Assembly: GCA_016801845.1 (NCBI GenBank)
Contig: CM028910.1
Location: 9,308,629-9,372,628 of the forward strand
Reading direction: 5' to 3'
DNA: 64,000 nucleotides
DNA from: Polydactylus sextarius
Taxonomy: Eukaryota > Chordata > Actinopteri > Polynemidae
Shown piece after piece: positions 12,683-26,860 of this stretch (the first letter of the stretch is position 1; each line of letters opens with the position of its first letter). Made by a program: the position numbers and the translations under genes. The notes under the pieces were generated by a model. It saw only the letters and a program-made list of their open reading frames with translations. It made no database searches and had not been told where the DNA came from.

Positions 12683-14079
12683 CTTGCGCACAAAGCACCC
12701 AAATTATTCTGATTATTTGCCACCCCCAGATTAGAAGCGTTTCTCCACGCTGTCACTTACAGCAGCAACCAGCAGCAGCGTCAGGATACACAGGAAGGAG
12801 CAGAGATGTGGAACTAACATCAATTAAAATGAGACTGCTAGCCTCTAGTTATGCCAGATATGGAGTAAGTGCTCAGAGGCAAGATCTTGATGTTACATGG
12901 ACTTCGGTGTGTGTGAAAGGAGGCTGCACAGTAATCTATCTATATGTGAGGAACCTTCTCAGGAAGAAAAAAAAAAAAAGCATCGACACACATCTGTCTC
13001 TTTGAAAAGAAAAAAAAGATGTAAAGCTAATGGAGTTTTCCTGAGCTTAACCTTGCTCACAGCTCCACCTGCTTGTCATTTATTGACACTGACACTTCTA
13101 TCGCCTCAAAGTCAGAGTTGAGTGGTGGCCTGTGCGTGCTGTAACCTTTGACCCCTGTTATCTCGTGCAGGATGTTTTAGTTCTCTAGTCTAGATGTTTT
13201 TAGTTAAAAAAAAAAAGTTGGTTGGAAATTTCAGAGAGCAGGTAAAAAGAGTTTCAGAATAAGAGTCAAGATAAATTTAAGTCTGGTGTGAACTTGATGG
13301 ATTGGATGTTGCTGAACTTTAACACAAAAGAAAAACCTATTCTTTATTCTCTCCATTCAAACATACATTATTCAGTGGATATTGATCATTCATATTATTC
13401 ATATATCCCATTTCCTTTGCTTGGCTTTTTTTGTGTGAATCAGACACTGGGAAAAAACATTGCTACACCAGTGTAAATAATATCACAAAAATCAAAAACA
13501 AAACTCATTCTTTCCTTATTTTAAGTGTCTTCTTCAGTCTTACCTCACTTCACATTTACCCTTAAAACACAGATGCATTTTCTGATGGGTATTAAAGTAA
13601 CAGAGTGCAAATTATGTGTGTACAATCATTAATATGTCACATGAAACTGGTCTCAAGTCAATACACAAGTATGAATCCTACTTTTTAGTTTTTCCTAAGA
13701 TAAATTAAACACAAGTTATTCTTTTACTTTGTTTAAAAAGTGCACAGAATGTTTTTTTTTTTTATATATTACAATATTACCTGACTACACATTTACACAA
13801 TCATGACAGTACATATTGTTATTATCATGAACGCAGCTGGCTGTGGTTGGTCTAATTTTACCGTTGTTTTTTATTATTATTTAGCTGCTACAGCTAATTT
13901 AATTTACTTTATAACATCAATATTTTCATTTTCATATTTACATGTTTTATTGTATCTAATGAGCTGTTGCCACATATAAATTTAATCTCATTCCACAGTA
14001 TAACCAGTAACTCCAACTCAAAATGTAGCAAAGTACAGGTTACAGAACAAAGTTGCATCTCCAGCGTATATATGTGTAT

Positions 14080-14139
<60 letters not shown>

Positions 14140-14157
14140 ATGTGTATGTGTGTGTGT
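14080..14157. repeat. Compound (CA)n-(TA)n-(TG)n microsatellite
   Basis: CA units to about 14096, then about 20 TA units to 14137, then a short TG-rich stretch. The CA and TG arms are complementary around the TA core, so the whole tract can fold back on itself. Confidence 0.96.
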
Positions 14158-17100
14158 AAGCAGTATATCAATGTGTAGCTGGTTGCTATGGCTGTGGAGG
14201 AGCTAATTTTACCCCTAATGTACTGTTTTATCTAATGTCAGTTAATGTAAAATGGCAGAAAATTAATTACATTAGATATGTGCTTGAGTAAATGAGCTAA
14301 CTTCTTTTAATGGCAGCAGATAAATATACTACATATTCAATTTACATTTTTGATGGTTGGTATCTTTTACTGATAACCGTCGTATTTGTTTAACAGTATG
14401 TAGAAGTTGGGACCAGGTCACAGGCATAATAAATCTGCCTGCTTTGAAACTATTGTTAAACACTGCACCTTTGAATACACTTATTACAACAAACAAATAC
14501 AGATAATGTATTTTACCAGTGACTTAATATGAGTTTAAATGTCTATGTTATTAGTTGCGGAGCAGGAAAAACACTGGAGTGCCTCAGGAGATGGTGCCGA
14601 TTCCAAATATACAAAATAAGTCTGAAGCTAAATTATTATCTCAGACATTAACCAGATTGAACACATGCACTAACACTGTGATCCATCATAGCGGTTGAGC
14701 ATTATCTTAAATGTCCAATGGCTATTCCATTTATGAACGTTATGCTTGATGGATGATGGCAATTAACAAAATTCAATCTCCAAAGAGTTCTCAGAATTCC
14801 CCCCTCCCCACATTTAAACACACACACTCAGAGAACAGGTAATACCTTGTTTGGTGTGCGCACCGTAGTTCAGTAAATTTACCATGTCATTTGAATTATT
14901 GTGCTTTCAGGCTAATTTTTAAACATTATCTGTGACCCATTTGATCACTAACCTCAGATATCAGTCGCCCCCGTGACTTATTTTAAAGACATTTGGACAG
15001 ACCTGAATTTGAAATTACATTTTACACCTTGATCCAATGAAATCAGCCTTTTTTTCCCCTTTCTTCTGATGAATATTTCCAGCAGGTCTTTGTTCTTCTT
15101 CCTGTTAGAAACGTCAGGGCACAGATGGGCTGAGACACCAGAGATGCCCCCCCCTTCTGAATCCACACTCAACAATGGTTAATTAGGTCTGATACTAATG
15201 GTTCAGGCATTTTCAAAGTTTAGGGAGGTTTGCTTTAGCCTTGTTCAGTTAAAATATGGTCTGGTGGTTGGTCCATTGTCTTTTTTTTGTGCTTGTTGAA
15301 AAGACTGTCCATCCAGTTGTTAATAAATATGGAAACATTATCATACACAACTACAACGTTGTTGTGAAAACATGATGTTAACTGCTACCAGCAACCTCTA
15401 CCACTGTTTCTATGATTGCAGCCTTTAGCTGTATTAGATAAGAGCTGTTTCTAAGCACAAACCTGCTTTCAATATAATATAAATAGCATATTTTTCTTCC
15501 ACAACTAAATGTAACAGTACAACACAGTTACCAACTTCACTTAGTTACATTTACTAAAAAGCAAATACTGAACTACAAAATTCCACAATCACACTTTAAC
15601 TATGAAGAATTCAAATTGTTTCACAGTTGTGCAAATATTGAATAAATACGTATGAGTATAAGAGCACTGTTTAATCACTCTGAGACATCCACTGCTCCTG
15701 AACTGTTACAGCGCTGTAGCTTAACTACAGATGTCCAAGAACATATTTATATTTTAACAGTCAGTGGAAAACGACCAGATGTCTAATAGTTGAGATTAGA
15801 ATTAGTTTCAGTTCAAAATTTACAACCCAATACTGAAATACAAACCAGTTTTTTGGGGGTTTTTTTTTTTTTTTTTTGCACTTTTTGGTTTATTCTAGAT
15901 TTTTCTTTTGTTGGTTTGTCAGGTCATTAAACTGTAGGCAGAGCACAACTAATATTCTTTTTCCTACATGGTTTTAGGTTGTTGGACCATCTGTAGTGGA
16001 GATAATTAGTTTTACACTACAAATGCTGAATATATACACTGAATATACAAGTGGAGCCTGTGCTCCTGGCTGGACAAACAATGATGACATCATTTCTAAA
16101 CTACCGCGAGCATCTTTTTCTGCTTTATGTTCTGTAAAAATCAGTACATATTGGTAAACGTATTTGCCGATATGTGTGTTAAAGGCCAGTTAAAGGCTGA
16201 TTTATGCAGATAAAATTGGCCTGTAACTGAATGTACTCAAACCACAGGATGTGCATTCACTCAATTCTGGCTATTATCTGTGTCATAGCTCCTTTATGCT
16301 GCTGTGTAGTATGTCAGATGATGATATAACAACTACAACTACACAACTAGAGATATTTTGTCTTCCCATGTGAATTAGATCACACCTCATGGCCTCAGTG
16401 AACAGCCGCCCGGCCTTCGCTGTGATAGAAGGAATTTTATTACATTTCTTTTATAAGTAGTGCACCAGAGAAATCAAAAGTTGCTTGATACGCTTAAAAC
16501 CTGCCCCACTAGCTTAATATGTTCTGACTTTTACCACAAATCCACTGCACATACTAATATTCTAAGTTTAAATGAATAACGCAGCGTTTTTTTTTTTAAT
16601 TCAGGTGAGTCAAAGGGACCAATTTAAAAAAGAGAAGCAGCCGGGGCCAATATATCCTGACTTTTAGTTGTACAATGTTTTAAAAAGCAATTTGTCACAT
16701 AAGAGGCAGAGCAATTTAAAGCTACTACACTATCAACTGCCAACTGTGGTCAGTCTGTGCTTAATGCTGACAACTACACTGGAATGATAGCTTTCAGATT
16801 AGTCTCACTTCGAGTAATACAAATGATGTCAGTTCATTGGCTGTACATTGATTACTGCTTAGGCCACGCACCCTTCAGATTCATGTGAGTCGAGCTTAGA
16901 CACAACGTGCGCACACACACACGGACAATAATGTTTAGAGCATTTACAATGAACCTAACAGGCATAATTTTTCCAACATTTTTTCTTCATGAATTGCAGA
17001 AGCTGTGCAGCTGAGCAGATGTGTTTTTAATTAATAACCCTGACATTACTTCCTTTCATTATTCCACTTCCAGTATTGACCTTCTTCCCGAGCACTCCAC

Positions 17101-19860
17101 CTGTTTTTCCCTCTCCTCCCACTCCACTGTAGCCTTTTCCCCCAGCCTCTGTGGAGTCTTCATTACCACAGCATATAGATGCTGCTGCCCTCACTGTCTG
17201 CCATAATGAGGGAGAGAATCCGAATATGGACGTTGGTTCAGTGCAGATTCATGGCCACTGAGAATGTGTTAATATCTCTTAAAGAAACACTTTCATCCAG
17301 TGCGATGAAGGAAACGCAGGGTCAAGTGTTTGGGTGATGGGCCCAAAACACAGTTGATAATGATTCAGTCAAAGACTTTTTGAAACCTGCACATGCTGCT
17401 TCTTCTATCATTGCCTTAATGTCACACAGTCCTCATTCAGTCAAGAACCTACTCATCTGTACCCTTGGCTTATTTGGGTGGAAATCACATAAAATGCATT
17501 TTCCACTGCAGAGAGGAAAGAAGAGGGAACTAATCTCATTTCTTTTGACACTTCCATATAATGATTTTTTGGAAAAGAAGACAGTAGAGGATAATCCTTG
17601 GATGGATGTGAGCCTATCCCATGTCTGCAAGTCTGTTTAAAGCAGGAGATGCAAGTTTGGCTTTCAGACGTCCCCTCCAGCTCCTGCAGCTGGGGTGTTG
17701 AGGGGTAAAGAAGAGGTAGAAGACACTAACAAGATCATGCAATATTAATGAGGTGTTGAGATGTAGGACATGCAAGGCAAATCGGCCAATGTGTATGCAG
17801 GAAAATAATGTCATACATCAGCATGAGGACTTACATTTGCAAAAGTGAGTAATTAGCGATTAAGAGGAGAAAAGGGCCAATGCAGAGTGTGAAGGTATAA
17901 TAACCGAAACTATTTATTTTTTTTTTTTTGGATGATATAACTACATATCCTAAAAACATTCGTGATAATACCTGAGCATGAAGCCGTTTCTGATATAAAT
18001 ATGTCCTGAACTGGCCTGAGCAGTAAATCAGCCTGTTCTGTCCAATGATATTTACTCTTTGAAATGTTGAAATGAAACTGAGATGAGTTTCTGAAAAAAT
18101 AATCCAAAAAAAAAAAAAAAAACCCTCTCAATACCGACTGTATTCAATTTAGACTGGTCAGATAGTGTTAATACTCATTTAGCCAAAGGAAAAATAAGGA
18201 GCCATGCTCCTTATAATTCTGAATTGTATTTTATCTTATATTAAGTTACTGAACTTATTGCATCCAACCTACACAGGTACCTACAACATTATCTTTAGCT
18301 AGATTACTCTGTGTTGTATCATTAGCTGTATGATCTCTTAAACTTATTATTACAGTGATGCTGTCATTGTATTTTTCATAAATGATCTGGTTGGAAGGTG
18401 AATTAAAAACTTGTACACATTAATAAGTGTATAATTAAGCTTTATACACAATAAGTTCATATAACAGATGAAAAACTGCTGATCTTATTTATGTGTGATT
18501 TATTGTACCTCACAAAGACAAAGAAGTGTCCTGTGTAGTGTAATAATGTAACTATTAACAATAACAACATGATACTGATGCCAACAGTGACTGATATTTA
18601 TCAGACTGCAGTGGTAGAAAGTCTCTCATTCTCTTTCTGTCATGTCAACTTGGTCAAATATTAGCTGATCGGTGTGAAAAAAGTAAATGCCAACTATAAA
18701 CTTTCCCAGCAGCATTGTGAACATGAAGTTAAGAGACAAAAATATCCCAGCAGTCAGCTTCTTTGTGGCTGAGAAACCTGAGGTGGAGAAATACATTTCT
18801 GACCAGAAGGTGTGTTCAGTCCCCAGAGTGACAGATGAGTTTGGGTGTGGAGGTGTGAGCACAGCGCTCATAAGCTTTGTGTTGTTGGTTTAACGGATGA
18901 GACACATCTACAACATTAGCTGACTTGACCAACAACCTACTTTCTGCAGGCTTCTGCCAAAGTAGGTCAGAGATCTGACTAATTGGTCCGACACTTGGTC
19001 TGTTTTCATTTGAAATGTCTCACACATCCAACTTTAAACTGCAAAAAGCAATAAAAATCGGAAACAATTTTCATTCTGTAGCAAGTATTACATATTTATA
19101 GGAAAAACAATGCAAAGTGAATCACTGCAGCACTTCTGCATGTGACTGAGACAGTCCCAGTGGGAGAAATGAGACCATCTGTCCCTCTGCAGGTGACTGT
19201 CCCCGGATAGAGGATGGAGTTAAGCTGAGACAGCGAAAGAGAGCAGCAGGGTAAACTGTCCTACTATGAAGCTGCTGTAGCAGGCAAAGAACTGTAATAG
19301 GCCTATGAAAAGCCTCCACACTGCTGGCACTGCCTCTCTTAAAACTACTACTGTTTTTTGTACCATTGCAGTGATAAATTCCACTTATAAGGCGCTGTAG
19401 GAGTTGAATGACTTCGCCCTGGGTGTCTCGCCAGGGGTGACTCCAGCGGCCGTAGATTTTGCCTCGGCTTAGAGAGGCTAAGAGTGCAGAGATTACTGCG
19501 CCACAAAAGGAATATTGTTTTCACAGATGATGAAGAGGTCATGAAACTCCTTACAATCACAAAAAAAAAATTAATAACGACAGCTAAAAGTAGGGTTAAG
19601 TAGACATGAATGGTCATGAACCACATTCTTGTTTTGTTGGTAAGCTCAGGCACAAGTATCTGATTCCAGTGATGTACCGTCTGGAGATTTAATACTGAAA
19701 AAAAAACAACAAAAAAAAGAAAAAAACGAAGTATCACTTGTGTACTTGTATCGACCCATTCTGCTGTTTTAAGACTTCCATTTTGGTAATAAAAGCCAAG
19801 GAAATATTTTAGTTTTCTTACTGGAAGAGTGAGTGTCTGGGAAGAAAAAAAAAACGATTT
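14158..19860. other. Non-coding, mostly featureless
   Basis: AT-rich with poly-T (15858-15877) and poly-A (18106-18121) runs. Around 18,626-18,893 both strands are open for 68-81 codons, one giving a hydrophobic segment (LSLNFMFTMLLGKFIVGIYF); I recognise neither. No splice pattern seen. Confidence 0.4.
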
Positions 19861-22240
19861 CAAGAAGCCATCTCAGTCTCACCTCTGTGCATTTGGCACG
19901 ACAATCAACTGCTCCAACTCCAAATGCTCATTATGCAAATACGTAGCCTGAGGTAATGCAAACCCAAACAGCCAGCGCAAAATTAGATGATACAATTCTG
20001 TGGAGTAAAGACTCTGCAGTTAACATCTTATTTAACAATGTTACTATATTTTGGATCAAAGGAGCGGGGCCTGTGTGCTAACCTCGTCGTGCTTTCATGT
20101 TCAGATATGCTGCTTGGACACAAATATATAATTTGTCTGGAGGGAAATAACTTACCTAGCATGAGTGTATCAGCAAACATCACTGATAAGGAGACTAAGA
20201 GCGATTTGACATGCTTCTGTTGTAGCCAAAGAAGAACTTATCAGACATAAAGTAGGACAAACACGAGCAAGCTCATCATAGCGAAGCTAGTAGCTGAGTA
20301 AAGACGGAGAAGAAAACAACACCTAGAATTAATTAGGTCAGGACTCATTTGTGAAGTTACCCTGTGTTTATTCATCGTAAACAAACACGGTTTTTGTTTG
20401 CATCCTCCACATGGTTCGTGTCTGTCATGTCATCGTTACATTAGCTCACCAACTTCTTCTTCTTCTCCTCTATTGGTGTCTGATTCCTCGTTCCCACCGC
20501 CGTCAATATGCAGCTCTGTCCTCTGCAGTCAGCAGAAATAGTCATCACACCCACATGAACCGCGGTGCATCCTTACATGCGTGAACTCGAGAGACGAGTG
20601 GGCGGTGTAATGGAGCTACAGAGTGTCATACGATACAGATTTGGCAATTTTTTTTTGTGTCAATATAACATTTTGGCTTAATTGTATTGTAAACTTCAGT
20701 GCATCTCATTACACGGTCAGTGAACTTGTATGCTTCTTTCTTATTCTAAAAAACAATAAACAACTGTGCGCTGAGGAAACGTCTTAATGACGTGAATAAA
20801 AACAAGAGAGGATCATGGTTGGATGTGGGTCTCTTTCCTGAAGAGGTTGCCGTGACAAATAGCAACAATAAGACACTGATAAGAGAGATAACAACAAATT
20901 AGCTGTTACGTTGGAAGTCGAAATACAGAAATAACAACTATTATAATGCTGTGTGTATTGTTTTTTCACTGCTGTTTCGCAGCTGTGACCGTCTGTATCT
21001 ATGTCCTTTGTTACCGACTGGTTGAGGCAAAACAAATCCAACTGACTCAGGCTCAGTAGGAGTCAGGATTAATGAAGTTGGAGCAAACATTAATGGTAAA
21101 AAATACAAAAAAAGCAAAAGTTGTAACTGCTGAGTGTTGAGGAGTCCTTTGAAAAGATCCAAATTTTGGAGACTTCCTGGTTCAACACTGAATTACCATT
21201 CGTGCTGTACAAGCAACACCTCCAGTACTTGTGCACTGAGATATAAAGTGAGAGAAAATATGCATAAAATTCTCTGAGAACTTAGATGAGATCAAACTAA
21301 GGCTGTTATAAAAATAAATACTCACATTAAAAATTAAGCAATTTGCATAAATTATGTAAAATATTTGAAAATCCTAGCTATTATGATTATTATCCAAACA
21401 ATATGAGGACACTGTCACTGTGGCCAAAACAACCTCCAGCACACACTGCGACGCGTTTACATTCACCTGCGAAGTCACTAGACGATTAAAAAGAAAAACA
21501 TCGTTGTTACACTGATTTTAATTATGCGATGCAGTAACACTTAAACTGTCTGTTTGACATGAGCTGCTGACATGGTAACATGAGACCTAGCCTCTTTTTT
21601 TTTTTTTTTTTTTTGGCCACCCGTTGTAAACAATTTACACGTTTTTAAATTAGCGAGGCGCTTGTCTCCAGTGGCAAACGGTGGATTTGACAATGTTTTC
21701 TCCCTGGGTTCCTCACTCCCTCCCTCTCGGTGATGCTGATAGCTCTATTAAAAGACTAACTCCATTAGCTAAAAGCATGTTTTTCTGTCCTTGTTACAGC
21801 CCACTGTTCCCTATTTGACTATTGTTAGCTCTAATACATCGACTGTAACATTATTCTAATATGATAGCTTTTCAAAATGTCACTCCAGACCTGGCTGATA
21901 ACGAGCTGCGCATTTCTCAAAACACAAATCATCAAATAACGTCTCGATTGCGTCATAATGTGCGTGTGTTTTCATAAATAGAACATGAATCCACAAAAGA
22001 ACAAACCAAATGCATATCGTCCATTGACGGAAACATCTGTGAATCATTATGCAAACTTAGGCTAATTCTTTAGAGTTCGATTCATTAAGGAGTATTGTTA
22101 GTTTCAGTGGCTGAGCCCTTATTATCATGCATTTAGGAAATGAGGCAAATAGAAAAGGCATAAGAGCCCAATCAATAGCTCTTTTCATTTTGCCTTAATG
22201 GCCCCGTCTTTTTTTCTCCTCTTGGACTAAAAAGAACACA
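19861..22240. other. Non-coding with two enhancer-like blocks
   Basis: A perfect octamer ATGCAAAT lies at 19933-19940 in a complex block (19880-19985). A second block (about 22,030-22,210) has CATTAAGG, CATGCATTTAG and TTGCCTTAATGG. The part about 20,260-20,640 is more GC-rich and could be an old repeat, but I could not match it. Poly-T near 21,594-21,614. Confidence 0.3.
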
Positions 22241-25200
22241 GGGGAGGTTGGTGTTACAACCATAAAATGTAATTTCTCTGCAGGAAAAAAAAAAAAAAAA
22301 AAAACTTAATAATGCCTCCTATCCCCTTTCTGCATATTCCTATAACATTCTGCAAAATTGAGTATGGATTTAACATCAAAAGGTTACATGAATTTTTTCG
22401 AATGAGATATTAAAGTCAATATTTCAAGCAGAGGATATTTCATTTCGGGGGCTTACATGATAGGGGGCTGTGCGCTGCGATGAGCTGGCTCGCAGGCATG
22501 GCTACAGTTTTGCCACGAAATTAACTTCCAGAAAAAGTCAAACTTGGGGATTTTGGATGTCAAACACAGCAGGAAACACAAAGATGCTTCAGACTGTTTC
22601 CCCTTTAAACAACAAACAACAGTTTCATTCCAGGATGTATGGTCGCTCTGATATTTAAGTGGGATAAAAAAGTACAGAACTTTATTTAGTGCCACGGTAA
22701 ACTACTGCAGCAAACAGAATCAGCAAATTGCATTCAAATCTTTGTCACAGAAACAACATTTTATCTCACATCACATAACTGGCTCTGACGCTCAGATGCT
22801 TTTCTCATTTTCATCATATCAAACATCTTCTTGAAAATATTTATAGTTGACATTTGTCAGCAGAATCCTGTGCAGGATTCAAAATGCATCTTCACACACG
22901 CACAGAACCGTTCTTCATTAAATCAATATGACACAATGATTCCTCTCTGCCTGTGGGTTTTTACTGTATTTTCAACAAATACATTAATTGCTCCTCATCT
23001 GTTGTAGCTGCTGCCCTCTGTGGTCACTCTACGTCTCTGCTCTCTAAGACCCAGTTTATGGTCTGTCAGAACTAAATCAGAAGACCTTTCGTCAGCCCGT
23101 ATTGGAAAACTAAGCGTTTACATTCACCTGAACGGTTGCATTCAAAAGCTGGCTGATGTGGAGAAGTAGAGGGAGACGCTGTGTCTTTTAAAAACTGGGA
23201 TAACAGCACTTTTTATTTTTCTTCAGACCGTCTCTCTAGGAAAACATTTGTAATGTTGCGCTCGGCTGTTCACATGAAAAGTGCCTCAAACAGTGAGAAA
23301 AGAGAGAGCACCTCTCTCACCTCGGCGCAGCGGGCCGATCACAGCGTGAGGTGGGTGTGAATGTCGGATCATCAGTTTGGGAAAAGGTCTCGGTGGAGGG
23401 GGTTTGCAGAGTTATCCCGCCGTCCAACAAGCACTTGAGACGCAGTGTAAAGCTGGCTCAAGGCCTGTGTTATTAAACCGCACCTGTGATTACCACCGCT
23501 AACCACAGGTGTCACTAAACCAAGCTTCACTGAATGCTGAATAACTGCAACTTTAATACTTTCAAAACAGTAAGAAATGCAGATATGTAGTTAACTTGCA
23601 AATTTCACTGCAACGCAAAATCACACATATCCTCAAGGCTTCTGTTTTAACATTTTCGTCATTTATAACGGCGCGTGTTGTTCCTGTCCTCATTTATTGT
23701 TGCCTATCATCACGGCTCATTACCGCCACCAGCTGCACACGACATTGCCACATTCTGGTGCACATGCTGGCTGACCACGGGACGCAAACGATGAGGTGAC
23801 CCACTGATCCAGGCCTTGCTCTACAAAAACTGACCTATTTTGTGGAGATTTCAATGAACAGAAATGCAATTTATGTACAAAAATGACAATAAACATGTTA
23901 TGGGATGAAACCAGCAGTGACTAGACTCCATACATGATTTTATTTAACACTTCTTAGACATACATACTTAAAAATGACCCCTCTAACCTTCATGAAGGTT
24001 GTTTTTTTTTTAATTGAAACATTTCTAAATGGTAGAAAAGATTTAGAAGTCGAGTTAAAGCCTTTACTTCCACACACATTCATGTAGACTTGAGCGGACT
24101 GGGTCACCTGATTATAATAAGACACCTTACAATGTTGATCACTATGAAAGAAAAATGTCTATGTTTGTCATAGAGTGTTAATAATAAAGGTGATGGTCAT
24201 AAAAACCTAAATTCAAGAGCTTTTATGTCAATATTCACCATTAATATGACAGCAGCTAAAAACAGGCTGATCTAATGGACTTGTTATCAGACTGTTAGTG
24301 TCCAAAGAGGCATGAATTAATCTTGTTGAGCAAAGCAGAATCATTTCTCTCTTCCCCCAGAATAACAGCTGTATTTCCAATATGGACTTTAAGGGGCTAA
24401 TTAAGAAATAGGAGCTGATTCTAGCAAGAAGTGATTCGAAAGAAAGTTTTACCTCCTCTCGATCAGTGGGGGTATTCTTGAGGGAGCGGGTCGTGGGTGC
24501 CCCTCTTCCCAAAATCCTCCACGCCTCATCCTTCATCTGCGGCTGCTCGTCATGTTCCGTCACCGGCACAGTTACACCTGAACACTCTGCTGCTGCCAAA
24601 CACCTGGCTCCATCTCCCACTGTCCAAATGAAAAATAAGCATAATCTGCCTTTCTGAGTATCCAGCAAATGAGGGATTTCATGACAAATTGGGTGGAGGT
24701 TTATTATGCAAAGGGGAAGCAGAACAGAGACAGAGAGGAGCTAAAATAAAGGGAGGTGTAGTTAGGAATGGCAGAAAATGTGGTAATGACTTGTAAAATT
24801 TTGGCTTGGTTGCTAACTAGTGTGGGTATATTCAAGGGCTATGTCAGGTTTTTTTTGTACAAAGGAACAAGGATGCTTTGTTCTCTTGATTTGAATTTTA
24901 ACTGAATGGAAAAGAGGAGCAGAATTATGTATATGCAAAACTCTTTTTTTTTTTGTTTTCAAACATTTTTTAGGAATTTGCTATTTATCTGTATTAGGTC
25001 AATATCCTAATATATTCTCTTTGTAGTCTGTAATCTTCAGCCACAGCGTGGTGTGAAATATGTGCATCATCCTGTGAAGAAATTCAGATTCACAGCGCAA
25101 TAGTAAATTAACTGCCTCAATAGCTTGATGGATGTGTTTCTTAAAACTTAATTAGTGTGAAGTTCTCTCGGGATAAGTGGGCATTCAATAAATGTCTGGC

Positions 25201-26134
25201 AGTCGAATACAAGTGGCATTCAAAAACATTTCAAATCGCATAAAACTAAGAGAGAGGGAGTGGGAGAGCGCGGCAGGAGAACCAGTCATGAAGCAGAGAG
25301 GTTGAACACAAAGGTACGTTAAATACTCCAAGGCCATCTTTACCAAAGCGCTAACGCTAACAGAAAAGATGTTAGACTGACGAGTACCTTGTAACTACTC
25401 CCAGGAGCTGGAAAAAAAAATAACACAAATACAGTAAGCAAATGAATAGATATCTCTGACAGGGGTCATATTACTATTCCCCAGGCTTCTATAGAGTAGA
25501 TCTATACATAAGCTTTCAGAGATAATCCAGAAATTATGAATTATTGTGAAGTGAATAAACTGAAACTAGAGGAATTTTCTTTATCTCACATCCACGAATT
25601 CAAGGGCAGTGACCTTAAACGTCTGCCGCACATATAGCTTCATTTTCTTACTGAATTACTCCAATTAGGAAAAAAAAACTTCTTTTCACTCGGGAGATAA
25701 ATATAACGTGTGACCTCAGAGAGATGGTGATAAAAATAAATAAATAAATAAAAACATTTACAGTAAACTCAAATGTGTAAAACTGTTCAGAGATGCCCCA
25801 AACAAAGAAAGAGAGCTCTGGTTTATAACCTGATTAACAATGTGGATTAATATCCCAGGAAATAAAAACAAACATGTCTGTGGCCTAAACGACAAGTTAA
25901 CTTCAGAGCAGCTGCAAAACTTTATTTTTCTGACTGACCGCAGCAAATTCCTCCAACAACATGTAATGAAGTTGAACAAAGCGGTGACACCAGAGCCTGT
26001 AACTTGTGTTGAAAAGAAAAAAAAAAGAAGAAAGAAAAAAACACAACCAGATGATGAATACATATGAACTTAAGGAGGGGCAGGGACAGACAAACAACGA
26101 GGGGGAAAATGGCTTCACTCGCAAAATGGGACAT
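22241..26134. other. Non-coding
   Basis: The block about 24,300-24,660 (GGCTAATTAAGAAATAGG and neighbours) is enhancer-like. A 16-bp palindrome AACCTTCATGAAGGTT lies at 23985-24000. The 146-codon minus frame at 24228-24668 is not a recognised protein. Confidence 0.35.
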
Positions 26135-26135
26135 T

Positions 26136-26190
26136 AAAAAAAAAAAAAAAAAAAAAAAGAAAGAAAAATGAAAAAAAAAAAAAAAAAAAA
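26136..26190. repeat. Paired poly-A tracts
   Basis: Runs of 23 and about 20 adenines are separated by a 12-bp AG/AT-rich spacer. The phenylalanine-rich minus-strand frames here are artefacts. Confidence 0.95.
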
Positions 26191-26194
26191 CGCT

Positions 26195-26860
26195 GACATC
26201 TAAGAGGCAATTGAATTTGCATACCACAAACTTTCATCTGGGGAATGTGAAGAAAGACTCCAGCACAGGAATCATTTAATATTTAATAAATTAGAAACAG
26301 TAGCTATGGCTAATTAGAATTTGCACATTTACAAATCAGCCCTGATAGCAAAACAAATTATGAAATATAACGGTGCTCTGTGGATTACCAAGGGAAAATC
26401 AGATGACAGACAAAGCAAATGGAGTATCACTAACAACATACTGTCAGAACACATCACACAGCTAATCCAGTTAGAGGGGGGGGATACCATAGCAGTTTTG
26501 CTTTAAAATATTGATACGGTTTCGTAAAAGCTTTTCTTTTTTTGTTGTTGTTATTCCTGCGTACATTCAATCTAACACTTGCTTATTGCTCATGGGTCAT
26601 TAGCCTCTCATCCTCTGCTGCTTGGCCAGTTTGCTTTGAAAGAAAGGCTTGTGATTAAATGAATCTCTTTGCTCTGGTACTCCATTAGTGGAGGTCTGGA
26701 CGCTTGCAGTTCCATTGTTTATATTATGGCTACAAAGGCAGGCAGTGTGTAAACTCTTGTTGTATTCATTATTAGATTGCTTCCTGGCGCAATGGCTTTT
26801 GGTAAACGCCATGGAATTCTTGTAAGGGGACTTGACATGCACTCAGAGGAAAAACATTTA
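26195..26860. promoter_or_regulatory. Enhancer-like non-coding blocks
   Basis: The first block (26195-26410) has an octamer ATTTGCAT at 26215-26222, GGCTAATTAG and AAATTATG cores. The second (26545-26860) has GGTCATTAGCC, GTGATTAAATG, CCATTAGTGG and CATTGTTTATATTATGG (SOX/Fox-like). Both are complex, without simple repeats, beside long poly-A tracts. Conservation not tested. Confidence 0.35.

Larger units (their letters stand above)
10121..14079. other. Non-coding; simple repeats and one enhancer-like stretch
   Basis: Contains the TG/G and AC tracts listed separately and several A or T runs. The stretch about 11,560-12,600 is less AT-rich and has CCAATTAAG and ACTAATGAG-type cores, so it may be regulatory. 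The frames at 10571-10852 and 12619-13005 have no recognisable domains. Confidence 0.4.

Noticed and set aside
19348..19863. 171-codon minus-strand frame
   Set aside because: Composition is driven by poly-A/T runs (Phe-rich) with no recognisable domain.
24228..24668. 146-codon minus-strand frame
   Set aside because: Overlaps another open frame on the plus strand, has no recognised motif, and the block reads as regulatory sequence.
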